The position numbers were made by a program, and so were the translations under genes. A DNA stretch of 64,000 nt. Origin: Ehretia macrophylla (Eukaryota > Streptophyta > Magnoliopsida > Boraginales > Ehretiaceae). Positions 23,919 to 36,651 of the stretch are shown here, piece after piece (positions within the stretch are counted from its first letter, which is position 1; each line of letters begins with the position of its first letter). Below the pieces are notes generated by a model, which saw only the letters and a program-made list of their open reading frames with translations, was not told the origin of the DNA and did no database searches. The DNA lies in NCBI GenBank assembly GCA_037974665.1, contig CM075771.1, forward strand, positions 3,099,994-3,163,993, read 5' to 3'.

Positions 23919-24476
23919 GTCATGTTGAGGGCAAAATTCCTTTTTGCGTTAATGGTTCACAGTCCCAGCCTAGAGAGATGGCCCATTCAGAAGGCCCAAT
24001 TAGCTTAATGACAACCCATCCGCTTCAACAACCCAGCATCCTCGCAAGACGAGTTATCGGCGCGTTGTAGGGTCCTCTAATGTCCCGCGAGTAAGGTTGT
24101 CGTCCTTTTAACAACTCACGACGTACTATCCGGGACGGAAAAACAAAGCTAAAAAAGAAAAGTGGCCCAAACCTGATGAAAACGTTCGATTTTGGGCAAC
24201 AAAAAGGGCACAACGAGCAAGCTAGCTGCTAGCACCGTACATCTCTTGGAGAGCTTTCCAACGGTATGCTGTGCTCCGTGTAACTCCTTACGGATCAAAA
24301 GTTATGGGCACTGGAAGGACGGAGAGCTGGTCAAAAACCCTATGCCCTCGGTTTGCGGGCCCAGCCTCCACGTGAAGCGAAGTTATCTTGTCCAAGGTGT
24401 CGTGGGATTCGATTATAGAAATGTGGTGGATAAAGTATCTTGGCAACCCTAACCGGAGGAAAAAAAATTGAAAAGG

Positions 24477-24595
24477 GGTCTGCAACATGAGGACTTCTCA
24501 GGGGGTCACCCATCCTAGTACTACTCTCGCCCAAGCACGCTTAACTTCGGAGTTCTGATGGGATCCTGTGCATTAGTGCTGGTATGATCGCACCC
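24477..24595 (-). rRNA. 5S rRNA gene, copy 36
   Basis: 119 nt with five differences: C117A, C116G, G108A, G98A, C29A. A box intact; the 3' strand of stem I is disturbed. Confidence 0.92.
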
Positions 24596-25154
24596 GTCAT
24601 GTTGAGGGCACAATTCCTTTATGTGTTAACGGTTCACAGTCCTAGCCTAGAAAGATGGCCCATTTAGAAGGCCCAAAGGGCTTAACGACATCCCATCCGC
24701 TTCAACAACCCAGCATCCTTGCAAGACGAGATATCGACGCGTTGTACGGCACTCTAATGTCCCGCGAGTAAGGTTGTCGTCCTTTTAACAGCTCACGACG
24801 TACGATCCGGGATGGAAAAACAATGCTAAAAAAGAAAAATGGCCCGAAACTGATGAAAATGTTTGATTTTGGGCTCCAAATAAGGGCATAGCCAGCAAGC
24901 TGGCTATCCCCATCGTAGAGCTCTCGGAGAGCTTTCAAACGGTATGTTGTGCGCCCCGTAACTCCTTACGAATCAAAAGTTATGGGCACCGGAGCGAAGG
25001 AGACCTTGTCATAAGCCCTACGCCCTCGGTTTGCTGGCCCAGCCTCCACGTGAAGCGAAGTTGTCTTGCCCAAGGTGCCGTGGGATTCGATAATAGAAAT
25101 GTGGTGGATAAAGTATCTTGGCAACCCTAACCGGAGCAAAAAAAATTGAAAAGG

Positions 25155-25273
25155 GGGGTGCAACACGTGGACTTCCCAGGGGGTCACCCAACCTAGTAGT
25201 ACCCTCGCCCAAGCGCGGTTAACTTTGGAGTTCTGATGGTATCCGGTGTATTAGTGCTGGTATGATCGCACCC
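25155..25273 (-). rRNA. 5S rRNA gene, copy 37 (degenerate)
   Basis: 119 nt with nine differences: T106A, A83T, G75C, A71G, T59C, G56C, G48A, C34A, G25A. Two A-box changes, one intermediate-element change and one C-box change. Confidence 0.88.
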
Positions 25274-25830
25274 GTCATGTTGATGGCGCAATTGCTTTAT
25301 GTGTTAACGGTTCACAGTCCCAGCCTAGAGAGATAGCCCATTCAGAAGGCCCAATGGGCTTAACGACAACCCATCATCTTCAACAACCCAGCATCCTCGC
25401 AAGACGAGATATCAACGCGTTGTAGGGCCCTCTAATGTCCCGCGAATAAGGTTGTCGTCCTTTTAACAGCTCACGACGAACGATACGGGACGAAAAAACA
25501 CAGCAAAATCAAAAACGTTGCCCGAAACTGATGAAAACGTTCGATTTTGGGCACAAAAAGGGCACAGCGAGCGAGCTAGGTGCCCCCGTCAAAGAGTTCT
25601 CGTAGATCTTTCCAACGGTATGATGTGCGCCATGTAACTCCTTACGGATCAAAAGTTATGGTCACCGGAGCGATGGAGACCTGGTCACAAGCCCTACGCC
25701 CTCGGATTGCGGGCCCAGCCTCCACGTGAAGCGAAGTTGTCTTGCCCAAGGTGCTGTGGGATTCGATAATAGAAATGTGGTGGATAAAGTATCTTGGCAA
25801 CCCTAACCGGAGGAAAAAAAATTGAAAAGG

Positions 25831-25949
25831 GGGGTGCAACACAAGGACTTCCCAGGGGGTCACCCATCCTAGTACTACTCTCGCCCAAGCATGCTTAACT
25901 TGGGAGTTCTGATGGGATCCGGTGCATTAGTGTTGGTATGATCGCACCT
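25831..25949 (-). rRNA. 5S rRNA gene, copy 38
   Basis: 119 nt with five differences: C107T, G58A in the A box, G48C, G17A, G1A. Confidence 0.92.
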
Positions 25950-26509
25950 ATTATGTTGGGGGCACAATTCCTTTATGTGTTAACGGTTCAGAGTCCCAGC
26001 CTAGAGAGATAGCCCATTCAGAAGGCCCAATGGGCTTAACGACAACCCATCCGCTTCAACAACCCAGCATCCTTGCAAGACGAGATATCGACGCATTGTA
26101 GGGCCCTCTAATGTCCCGCGAGTTTGGTTGTCTTCCTTTTAACAGCTCACGACGTACGATCTGGGACAGAAAAACAGAGCTAAACTAGAAAAGTGGCCCG
26201 AAACTGGTGAAAACGTTCAATTTTAGTCTCCAAAAAAGGGCACAGCGAGCAAGCTAGCTGCCCCCGTCGCAGAGTTCTCGGTGAGCTTTCCAAAGGCATG
26301 CTGTGCGCCGCATAACTCCTTGCAGATCAAAAGTTATGGGCACCGAAGCGAAGGAGACCTAGTGACAAGCACTACGCCCTCGGTTTGCCGGCCCAGCCTC
26401 TACGTGAAGCGAAGTTGTCTTGCCCAAGGTGTCGTGGGATTCGATAATAGAAATGTGGTGGATAAAGTATCTTGGCAACCCTAACCGGAGGAAAAAAAAA
26501 TTGAAAATG

Positions 26510-26628
26510 GGGGTGCAACACGAGGACTTCCCAGGGGGTCACCCATCCTAGTACTACTCTCGCCCAAGCACACTTAACTTCGGAGTTCTGATGGGATGCG
26601 GTGCATTAGTGCTGGTATGATCGCACCC
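26510..26628 (-). rRNA. 5S rRNA gene, copy 39 (near consensus)
   Basis: 119 nt with two differences, C57T at the A-box CpG and G31C. Confidence 0.94.
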
Positions 26629-27186
26629 GTCATGTTGAAGGCACAATTTCTTTATATGTTAACGGTTCACAGTCCCAGCCTAGAGAGATAGTCTATTCAG
26701 AAGGCCCAATGGGCTTAACGACAACCCATCTGCTTCAACAACCATGCATCCTCGCTGGACGAGATATCGACGCGTTGTAGGGCCCTCTAATGTCCCACGA
26801 GTAAGGTTGTCGTCCTTTTAACAGCCCACGACGTACGATCTGGGACAAAAAAAGAGACCTAAATTAGAAAAGTGGCCCGAAACTGATGAAAACGTTCGAT
26901 TTTGGGTTCCAAAAAGGGCACAACGTGCAAGCTGGCTGCCCCCACAGTAGAGCTCTCGAAGAGCTTTCCAACGGTATGGTGTCCGTCGTGTAACTCCTTA
27001 CGGATAAAAAGTTGTTGGCACCGGAGCGACGGAGACCTAGTCACAAGCCCTATGATCTCGGTTTGCATGCCCAGCCTCCACGTGAAGCGAAGTTGTCTTG
27101 CCCAAGGTGCAATGGGATTCGATAATAGAAATGTCATAGATAAAGTATCTTGGCAACCCTAACCGAAGGAAAAAAATTTGAAAAAG

Positions 27187-27305
27187 GGGGTGCAACACGA
27201 GGACTTCCCAGGGGGTCACCCATCGTAGTACTACTCTCTCCCAAGCATTCTTAACTTCAGAGTTCTAATGGGATCCGGTGCATTAGTGCTGGTATGATCG
27301 CACCC
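27187..27305 (-). rRNA. 5S rRNA gene, copy 40
   Basis: 119 nt with six differences: G81C, C67A, G58A, C57A, C47T, C39T. The A-box CpG is changed at both bases. Its upstream element is ACATATAGG, as in the left-edge copies 1-3. Confidence 0.9.
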
Positions 27306-27864
27306 ATCATGTTGAGGGCACAATTCCTATATGTGTCAATGGTTCACAGTCCCAGCCTAGAGAGATGGCCCATTCAGAAGGCCCAATGGGCTTAACGACA
27401 AACCAACCACTTCAACAACCCAGCATCCTCGCATGACGAAATATTGACACATTGTAGGGCCCTCTAATGTCCCGCGAGTAGGGTTGTTGTCCTTTTAACA
27501 GCTCACAACATACGATCCGGGATGGAAAAATAGAGCTAAAAAAGAAAAGTGGCCCAAAACTGATGAAAATGTTCGATTTTGGGCTCCGAAAAAGGGCACA
27601 ACGAGCAAGCTGGCTACTCCTATAGTAGAGCTCTCGGAGAGCTTTCCAACGGTATGCTGTGCGCCGCGTAACTCCTTACGGATCAAAAGTTATGGGCACC
27701 GGAGCGAAGGAGACCTGGTCACATGCCCTACGCCCTCGGTTTGCTGGCCCAGCCTCCACGTGAAGCGAAGTTATCTTGCCCAAGGTGCCGTGGGATTCGA
27801 TAATAGAAATGTGGTGGATAAAGTATCTTGGCAACCCTAACCGGAGGAAAAAAAATTGAAAAGT

Positions 27865-27983
27865 TGTGTGCAACACGAAGACTTCCGAGTGGGTCACCCA
27901 TCCTAGTACTACTCTTGCCCAATCACGGTTAACTTCGGAGTTCTTATGGGATCTAGTGCATTAGTGCTGGTATGATCGCACCC
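27865..27983 (-). rRNA. 5S rRNA gene, copy 41 (degenerate)
   Basis: 119 nt with eleven differences: C119A, C117A, C105T, G97C, C94A, G68A, C61A, G56C, C39A, G30A, C29T. All three boxes are altered; probable pseudogene. Confidence 0.87.
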
Positions 27984-28542
27984 GCCATGTTGAGGGTACA
28001 TTTCCTTTTTGTGTTAACGGTTCACAGTCCCAGCCTAGAGAGATGGACCATTCAGATGGCCCAATGGGCTTAACGACAACTCATCCACTTCAACAACCCA
28101 GCATCCTCGCAAGATGAGATATCGATGCATTTTAGGGCCCTCTAATGTCCCGCGAGTAAGGATGTCATCCTTTTAACAGGTCACGACGTACGATCTGGGT
28201 CGGAAAAACAGAGCTAATAAAGAAAAGTGGCCCGAAACTGATGAAAACGTTCGATATTAGGCTCCAAAAATGGGCACAGCGAGCAAGCTGGCTGCCCCCG
28301 TTGTAGAGCAATCGGAGAGCTTTATAATGGTATGCTGTACGCCGCGTAACTCCTTACGGATCAAAAGTTATGGGCACCAGAGCGAAGGAGACCTGGTCCC
28401 AAGCCCCACGCCTTCGGTTTGCTGGCCCAGCCTCCACGTGAAGCGAAGTTGTCTTGCCCTAGGTGCTGTGGGATTCGATAGTAGAAATGTGGTGGATAAA
28501 GTATCTTGGCAACCCTAACCGGAGCAAAAAATTTTGAAAAGG

Positions 28543-28661
28543 GGGGTGCAACACGAGGACTTCCCAGGGGGTTACCCATCCTAGTACTACTCTAGCCCAA
28601 GCACGCTTAACTTCGGAGTTCTGATGGGATCCGGTGCATTAGTGCTGGTATGATCGCACCC
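28543..28661 (-). rRNA. 5S rRNA gene, copy 42 (near consensus)
   Basis: 119 nt with two differences, G89A in the C box and G68T in the intermediate element. A box exact. Confidence 0.94.
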
Positions 28662-29219
28662 GTCATGTTGATGGCCCAATTCCTTTATGTGTTAATGGTA
28701 CACAGTCCCAGCCTAGAGAGATAGCAAATTGAGAAGGCCCAATGGGCTTAACGACAACCCATCTGCTTCAACAACCTAGCATCCTCGCAAGACGAGATAT
28801 CGACGCATTGTAGGGCCCTCTAATGTACCGCAAGTAAGGTTGTCATCTTTTTAACAGCTCACGACGTACGATACGGGACAGAAAAACAGAGTAAAATTAG
28901 AAAAGTGGCCTCAAACTGATGAAAATGTTCGATTTTGGGCTCCAAAAAGGGCACAACGAGCGAGCTAGCTGCCCCCGTTGTAGAGCTCTCGGAGAGCTTT
29001 CCAACGGTATGCTGTGTGCTGCGTAACTCCTTACGGATCAAAAGTTATTGGCACCGGAGCGACGGAGACCTGGTCACATGCCCTACGCCCTCGGTTTGCT
29101 GGCCCAGCCTCCACGTGAAGTGAAGTTATCTTGCCCAAGGTGCCGTGGGATTCGATAATAGAAATGTGGTGGATAAAGTATCTTGGCAACCCTAACCGGA
29201 GGAAAAAAAATTGAAAACG

Positions 29220-29338
29220 GGGGTGGAATATGAGGACTTACCAGGGGGTCACCCATCTTAGTACTACTCTCGTCCAAACACGCTTAACTTCGGAGTTCTG
29301 ATGGGATCCGATGCATTAGTGCTGGTATGATCACACCC
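29220..29338 (-). rRNA. 5S rRNA gene, copy 43 (degenerate)
   Basis: 119 nt with nine differences: G113C, G110A, G108A, G99T, G81A, G66A, C61T, C28T, C6T. Most are G-to-A or C-to-T transitions. Confidence 0.88.
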
Positions 29339-29658
29339 ATCCTGTTGAGGGCACAATTCCTTTATGTGTTAACGGTTCACAGTCCCAGCCTAGAGAGATG
29401 GCCCATTCAGAAGGCCCAATGGGCTTAACAACAACCCATCTGTATCAACAACGTAGCATCCTCGTAAGACATTATATCAACGCGTTCTATGGCCATCTAA
29501 TGTCTAGCGAGTAAGGTTTTCATCCTTTTAACAGCTCACGACGTACGATCCGGGATAGAAAAATATAGCTAAATTAGAAAAGTGGCCCGAAACTGATGAA
29601 AACGAACGATTTTGGACTCCAAAAAGGGCATAGCAAGCAAGCTAGCTGCCCCCGTCGT

Positions 29659-29667
29659 AGAGCTTTC
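29659..29667. other. Spacer deletion junction, about 11 bp
   Basis: Where other units have GTAGAGCTCTCGGAGAGCTTTCC, given here only as two AGAGCT arms, this unit reads GTAGAGCTTTCC. One arm and the loop of the inverted repeat are gone, consistent with loss between the two AGAGCT copies. Gene spacing is 666 bp. Confidence 0.8.
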
Positions 29668-29885
29668 CAACGGTATGTTGTGCGCTGTGTAACTCCTTAC
29701 GGATAAAAAGTTATGGGCACCGGAGCGACGGAGACCTGGTCACAAGCCCTACGCCCTCGGTTTGTTGGCACAGCCTCCTCGGGAAGCGAAGTTGTCTTGC
29801 CCAAGGTGCCGTAGGATTCGATAATAGAAATGTGGTGGACAAAGTATCTTGGCAACCCTAACCGGAAGAAATAAAATTGAAAAGG

Positions 29886-30004
29886 GGGGTGCAACATGTG
29901 GACTTCCCAGGGGGTCACCCATGCTAGTACTACTCTCGCCCAAGCACTCTTAACTTCGGAGTTCTGATGGGATCCGGTGCATTAGTGCTGGTATGATCGC
30001 ACCC
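29886..30004 (-). rRNA. 5S rRNA gene, copy 44
   Basis: 119 nt with four differences: G108A, T106A, G82C in the C box, C57A in the A box. Confidence 0.92.
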
Positions 30005-30560
30005 GTCATGTTGAGGACACAATTCCTTTATGTGTTAACGGTTCACAGTCCCAGCCTAGAGAGATGGCCCATTCAGAAGGCCCAAAGGGCATGACAACAA
30101 CCCATCTGCTTCAACAACCCAGCATCCTCGCTGGACGAGATATCGACGCATTGTAGGGCCCTCTAATGTCCCGCGAGTATGGTTGTTTTCCTTTTAATAG
30201 CTCACGACGTACGATCTGGGATGGAAAACAGAGCTAAATTAGAAAAGTGGCCCGAAACTGATGAAAACGTTTATTTTGGGCTCCAAAAATGGTAGAGCAA
30301 GCAAGCTGGCTGCCCCCGTCGTAGAGCTCTCAGAGAGCTTTTCAACAGTGTGCTGTGCGCTGCGTAACTCCTTACGGATCAAAAGTTATGGGCACCGAAG
30401 CGAAGGAGACCTGGTCATAAGCCCTACGCCCTCGGTTTGCTGGCCCAGCCACTACGTGAAGCGAAGTTGTCTTGCCCAAGGTACCGTGGGATTCGATAAT
30501 AGAAATGTGGTGGATAAAGTATCTTGGCAACCCTAACCGGAGGAAAAAAAATTGAAAATG

Positions 30561-30679
30561 GGGGTGCAACACGAGGACTTCGCTGGGGGTCACCCATCCT
30601 AGAACTACTCTCGCCCAAGCACGCTTAACTTTGGAGTTCTGATGGGATCTGGTGCATTAGTGCAGGTATGATCGCACCC
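30561..30679 (-). rRNA. 5S rRNA gene, copy 45
   Basis: 119 nt with six differences: G98C, T96A, A77T, G48A, G30A, A16T. A box and intermediate element intact. Confidence 0.91.
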
Positions 30680-31238
30680 GTCATGTTGAGGGCAAAATTC
30701 CTTTATGTGTTAACGGTTCAAAGTCCCAGCCTACAGAGATGGCCCATTCAGAAGGCCCAATGGGCTTAACGACAACCCATCCGCTTCCACAACCCAGCAT
30801 CCTCGCAAGACGAGATATCGACACAATTGTATGGCCCTCTAATTTCCCGCGAGTAAGGTTGTCGTCCTTTTAACACCTCACGACGTACGATCCAGCACAG
30901 AAAAATACAGCTATATTAGAAAATTGGCCCGAAATTGATGAAAATGTTCGATTTTTGGCTCTAAAAAGGGCATAGCAAGCAAGCTGGCTGCCCCCATCGT
31001 AGAGCTCTCAAAGCGCTTTCCAACATTATGCTGTGCGCCGTATAACTCCTTACGGATAAAAAGTTATGGACACCGGAGCGACGGAGACCTGGTCACAAGC
31101 CATACGCCCTCGGTTTGCGGGCCCAGCCTCCACATGAAGCGAAGTTGTCTTGCCTAAGGTGCTGTGGGATTCAATAATAGAAATCTGGTGGATAAAGTAT
31201 CTTGGCAACCCTAACCGGAGGAAAAAAAATTGAAAATA

Positions 31239-31357
31239 GGGGTGCAACACGAGGACTTCGCAGGGGGTCAACCATCCTAGTACTACTCTAGCCCAAGCAC
31301 GCTTAAATTCAGAGTTCTGATGGGATTCGGTGCATTAGTGCTGGTATGATCGTACCC
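31239..31357 (-). rRNA. 5S rRNA gene, copy 46
   Basis: 119 nt with seven differences: G98C, G87T, G68T, G51T, C47T, G31A, G5A. Every promoter box has one change. Confidence 0.9.
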
Positions 31358-31916
31358 GTCAGGTTGAGGGCACAATTCCTTTATGTGTTAATGGTTGAAA
31401 GTCCCAGCCTAGAGAGATGGCCCATTAAGCAGGCCCAATGGGATTAACGACAACCCATCCGCTTCAACAACCCAGCATCCTCACAAGACGAGATATCGAC
31501 GCGTTGTAGGGCCCTCTAATGGCCTGTGAGTAAGGTTGTTGTCCTTTTAAAAGCACACAACGTACGATCCGGGACGGAAAAACAGAGATAAAAAAGAAAA
31601 GTGAACCGAAATTGAGAAAAACGTTTGATTTTGGGCTCCAAAAAAGGGCACAACGAGCAAGCTAGCCGCACCTATCGGAGAGCTCTCGGAGAGCTTTCCA
31701 ACGATATGTTGTACGCCGCGTAACTCCTTACGGTTCAAAAGTTGTGGGCACCGGAACGAAGGAGACCTGGTCACAAGCCCTACACCCTCGGTTTGCTGGC
31801 CCAGCCTCCACGTGAAGCGAAGTTGTCTTGCCTAAGGTGCCGTGGGATTCGATAATAGAAATGTGGTGGATAAAGTATCTTGGCAACCCTAACCGGAGAA
31901 AAAAAAATTGAAAAGG

Positions 31917-32035
31917 GGGGTGCAACACGAGGACTTCCCAGGGGGTCACCCATCCTAGTACTACTCTCACTCAAACACACTTACCTTCGGAATTCTTGTG
32001 GGATCTGGTGCATTAGTGCTGGTATGATCGCACCC
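31917..32035 (-). rRNA. 5S rRNA gene, copy 47 (A box destroyed)
   Basis: 119 nt with nine differences: C67T, G65A, C61T, C57T, T52G (four of them in the A box), C44T, C39A, T38C, G30A. The C box is exact. Very unlikely to be transcribed. Confidence 0.87.
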
Positions 32036-32594
32036 GTCATTTTGATGGCCCAATTCCTTTATGTGTTAATGGTTCACAGTCCCAGCCTAGAGAGATGGCC
32101 CATTCAGAAGGCCCAATGGGATTAACGACAACCCATCCACTTCAACAATCCAGCAACCTCGCAAGACGAGATATCAACGCATTGTAGGGCACTCTAATGT
32201 CCCGCGAGTAAGGTTGTCGTCCTTTTAACAACTCACGACGTACGATACAGGACGAAAAAACAGAGCAAAATTTGAAAAGTGGCCTGAAATTGATGAAAAC
32301 GTTTGATTTTGGTCTCCAAAAAAGGCAGAGCAAGCAAGCTAGCTGCCCCTGTCGTAGAGCTCTCGAAGAGCTTTCCAACGGTATGCTGTGCGCCACGTAA
32401 CTCCTTACGGATCAAAAGTTATGGGCACCGGAGCGACGGAGACCTGGTCACAAGCCCTACGCCTTCGGTTTGCAGGCCCAGCCTCCACGTGAAGCGAAGT
32501 TATCTTGCCCAAGGTGCTGTGGGATTCGATAATAGAAATTTGGTTGATAAAGTATCTTGGCAACCCTAACCGGAGGGAAAAAAAATTGAAAAGG

Positions 32595-32713
32595 GGGGTG
32601 CAATACGAGGACTTCCCAGGGGGTCACCCATCCTAGTACTACTCTCGCCCAAGCACGCTTAACTTTGGAGTTCTGATGGGATCTGGTGCATTAGTTCTTG
32701 GATGATCAGACCC
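32595..32713 (-). rRNA. 5S rRNA gene, copy 48
   Basis: 119 nt with eight differences: G110A, G48A, G30A, C18A, C15A, A13C, C6T, G5C. The internal promoter is exact; damage is concentrated in the first 20 nt. Confidence 0.9.
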
Positions 32714-33271
32714 GCCATGGTGGGGGTAGAATTCCTTTATGTGTTAACGGTTCACAATCCCAGCCTAGAGAGATGGCCCATTCAGAATGCCCAATGGGCT
32801 TTATAACAACCCATCCGCTTCAACAACGCAGCATCCTCACAAGACGTGATATCGACGCGTTGTAGGGCCCTCTAATGTCCCACGAGTAGGGTTGTCTTCA
32901 TTTTAACAGCTCACGACGTACGATCCGGAACGGAAAAACAGAGCTAAATTAGAAAAGTGGCCCGAAATTGATGAAAACGTTCAATTTTGGGCACCAAAAA
33001 GGGCACAGTAAGCAAGCTAGCTGCCCCCGTCGTAGAGCTTTCGAGAGCTATCCAACGGTACGTTGTGCGCTGCGTAACTCCTTGCGGATGAAAAGTTATG
33101 GGCACCGGAGCGACGGAGACCTGGTCACAAGCCATACGCCCTCGGTTTCCTGGCCCAGCCTCCACGTGAAGTGAAGTTGTCTTGCCCAAGGTGCCGTGGG
33201 ATTCGATATTAGAAATGTGGTGGATAAAGTATTTTGGCAACCCTAACCGGGGGAAAAAAAATTTAAAGGGG

Positions 33272-33390
33272 GGGGGGGAACGCGGGGACTTCCCAAGGGG
33301 TCACCTATCATAGTACTACTCTCACCCAAGCACGCTTAACTTTGGAGTTCTGATGGGATCCGGTGCATTAGTGCTGGTATGATCGTACCC
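33272..33390 (-). rRNA. 5S rRNA gene, copy 49 (C-rich 3' end)
   Basis: 119 nt by alignment with ten differences: A115C, G113C, T109C, T106C, C95T, G85A, G81T, C67T, G48A, G5A. The 3' end merges into an 11-base C run (plus-strand G run at 33268-33278), which obscures the gene end. Confidence 0.86.
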
Positions 33391-33948
33391 ATCATGTTGT
33401 GGGCAAAATTCCTTTTTGTGTTAACGGTTCACAGTCCCAGCATAGAGAGATGGTCCATTCAGAATGCCCAATGGGCTTAACAACAAGCCATTCGCTTCAA
33501 CAACCCAGCATCCTTGCAAGACGAGATATCGACGCATTGTAGGGCCCTCTAATGTCCCGCGGGTAAGGTTGTCATCCTTTTAACAGCTCACAACGTACGA
33601 TACAGGACGAAAAAACAGATCAAAATTAGAAATGTTGCCTGAAACTGATGAAAACATTTAATTTTGGTCTCGAAAAAAGGCATAAAGAGCGAGCTAGCTG
33701 CCCCCGTCGTAGAGCTCTCGAAGAGCTTTCCAACGGTATGCTGTGCGCCGCGTAACTCCTTGCGGATCAAATGTTATGGGCACCGGAGCGACGGAGACCT
33801 AGTCACAAGCCCTATGCCCTTAGTTTGCGGGCCTAGCCTCCACGTGAAGCGAAGTTGTCTTGCCCAAGGTGCCGTGTGATTCGATAATAGAAATGTGGTG
33901 GATAAAGTATCTTGGCAACCCTAACCGGAGGAAAAAAAATTGAAAAGG

Positions 33949-34067
33949 GGGGTGCAACACGAGGACTTCTCAGAGGGTCACCCATCCTAGTACTACTCTT
34001 GCCCAAGCATGCTTAACTTCGGAGTTCTGATAGGATCTGGTGCATTAGTGCTAGTATGATCGCACCT
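33949..34067 (-). rRNA. 5S rRNA gene, copy 50
   Basis: 119 nt with eight differences, all transitions: G98A, C94T, G68A, G58A, C36T, G30A, C15T, G1A. A pure deamination-type pattern. Confidence 0.9.
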
Positions 34068-34623
34068 GTCATGTTGAGGGCACAATTCCTTTATGTGTTA
34101 ACAGTTCACAGTCCTAGCCTAGAAAGATGGCCCATTCAGAAGGCCCAATGGGCTTAACGATAACCCATACGCCTCAACAACCCAGCATCCTCGCAAGAGG
34201 GGATATCGATGTGTTGTAGGGCCCTCTAATGTCCCGCAAGTAAGGTTGTCGTCCTTTTAACAGCTCACGACGTACGATCCGAGACGGAAAAAAAATCTAA
34301 AAAAGAAAAGTGGCCCGAAACTGATGAAAAAGTTCGATTTTGGGCTCCAAAAAAGGGCACAGCGAGCATGCTGGCTGCCCCCGTCGTAGAGCTCTCGGAG
34401 AGATTTCCAACGGTATACTGTGCGCTGCGTAACTCCTTACGGATCAAAAGTTATGGGCACCGGAGCGACGGAGACCTGGTCACAAGCCCTATACCCTCGG
34501 TTTGCTGGCCCAGCCTCCATGTGAAGCGAAGTTGTCTTGCCCAAGGTGCCGAGGGATTCGATAATAGAAATGTGGTGGATAAAGTATCTTGGCAACCCTA
34601 ACCAGAGGAAAAAATTGTAAAGG

Positions 34624-34742
34624 GGGGTGCAAAACGAGGACTTCCCAGGGGGTCACCCATTCTAGTACAACTCTAGCCCAAGCACGCTTAACTTCAGAGT
34701 TCTAATGGGATCCGGTGCATTCCTGCTGGTATGATTGCACAC
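34624..34742 (-). rRNA. 5S rRNA gene, copy 51 (degenerate)
   Basis: 119 nt with ten differences: G110T, G82A, A74T, G68T, C47T, C39T, T21G, C20G, G7A, G2T. A box intact. Confidence 0.88.
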
Positions 34743-35299
34743 GTCATGTTGAAGGCCCAATTCCTTTATGTGTTAACGGTTCACAGTCCCAGCCAAGAGA
34801 GATAGCGCATTTAGAAGGCCCAATGGGCTTAACGACAACCCATTCGCTTCAACAACCCAGCATCCTTGCAAGATGAGATATCGACGCGTTGTAGGGCCCT
34901 CTAATGTCCCACGAGTAACGTTGTCGTCCTTTTAACAGCTCACGACGTACGATACGGGATGGAAAAACTGATCAAAATTAGAAAAGTGGCCCGAAACTGA
35001 TGAAAACGTTCGATTTTGGGCTCCAAAAAGGGCACAACGAGTGAGCTAGCTGCCCTCGTCGAAGAGCTCTCGAAGAGCTTTCCAACAGTATGATGTGCGC
35101 CGCGTAACTCCTAACGGATCAAAAGTTATAGGCACCGGAGCGACGGAGACCTGGTCATAAGCCCTACGCCCTCGGATTGCTGGCCCAGCCTCCACGTGAA
35201 GCGAAGTTGTCTTGCCCAAGGTGTCGTGGGATTCGATAATAGAAATGTGGTTAATAAAGTATCTTGGCAACCCTAATCGGAAGAAAAAAAATTGAAAAG

Positions 35300-35418
35300 G
35301 GGGTGCAATACGAGGACTTCCCAGGGGGTCACCCATCCTAGTACTACTCTCACCCAAGCACGCTTAACTTCGGAGTGCTTATGGGATCCGGTGCATTAGT
35401 GATGGTATGATAGCGCCC
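35300..35418 (-). rRNA. 5S rRNA gene, copy 52
   Basis: 119 nt with seven differences: G110A, C67T, A42C, C39A, G17T, G7T, T4C. Shares G7T, T4C and G110A with copy 55. Confidence 0.9.
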
Positions 35419-35975
35419 ATAATGTTGATGGCCCAATTCCTTTATGTGTTAACGGCTCATAGTCCCAGCCTAGAGGGATGGCCCATTCAGAAGGCCTAAT
35501 GGGCTTAACAACAACCCATCCGCTTCAACAACGCAGCATCCTCGCAAGACGTGATATCGACGCGTTGTAGGGCTCTCTAATGTCCGACGAGTAAGGTTGT
35601 CATCCTTTTTACAGCCCACGACATACGATCCAGGACGGAAAAATAGAGCTAAATTAGAAAAGTGGCCCGAAACTGATGAAAACTTTCAATTTTGGCCCCC
35701 AAAAAGGGCAAATCAAGCAAGCTAGGTGCCTCCGTCGTAGAGCTTTCGAAGAGCTTTCCAACTGTATGCTGTGCGAGGGGTAACTCCTTACGGATAAAAA
35801 GTTATGGGCACCGGAGCGACGGAGACTGGTCACAAGCCCTACGCCCTCAGTTTGCTGGCCCAGCCTCCTCGTGAAGCGAAGTTGTCTTGCCCAAGGTGCC
35901 GTGGGATTCGATAATAGAAATGTGGTGGATAAAGTATCTTGGCAACCCTAACCGGAGGAAAAAAAATTGAAAAGG

Positions 35976-36094
35976 GGAGTGCAATACGAGGACTTCCAAG
36001 GGGGTCACCCATCCTAGTACTATACTCGCCCAACCACGCTTAACTTCGGAGTTCTGATGGGATCCGGTGAATTAGTTCTGGTATGATCGCACCC
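35976..36094 (-). rRNA. 5S rRNA gene, copy 53
   Basis: 119 nt with eight differences: C117T, G110A, G97T, G72A, A71T, C61G, G25T, C18A. Intermediate element and A box changed. Confidence 0.89.
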
Positions 36095-36651
36095 GTCATG
36101 TTGATGGCACAATTCCTTTATGTGTTAACGGTTCACAATCCCAGCCTAGAGAGATTGCCCATTCAGAAGGCCCAATGGGCTTAACAACAACCCATCCGCT
36201 TTAACAGCGTAGCATCCTCGTAAGACGTGATATCGACGCATTGTAGCGCCCTCTAATGTCCCGCGAGTAAGGTTGTCGTCTTTTAACAGCTCACGAAGTA
36301 CGATCCGGGACGGAAAAACAGAGCTTAATAAGAAATGTGGCCCGAAACTGATGAAAACGTTCAATTTTGGGCTCTAAAAAGGGTACAGCAAGCAAGCTTG
36401 CTGCCCCCATCGTAGAGATCTCGGAGAGCTTTCCAACGGTATGCTGTGCGCCGCGTTACTCCTTACAGATCAAAAGTTATGGGCACCGGAGCGACAGAGA
36501 CTTGGTCACAAGCCCTACGCCCTCGGTTTGCTGGCCCAGCCTCCACGTGAAGCAAAGATATCTTGCCCAAGGTGCCGTGGGATTCGATAATAGAAATGTG
36601 GTGGATAAAGTATCTTGGCAACCCTAATCGGAGCAAAAAAAATTGAAAAGG

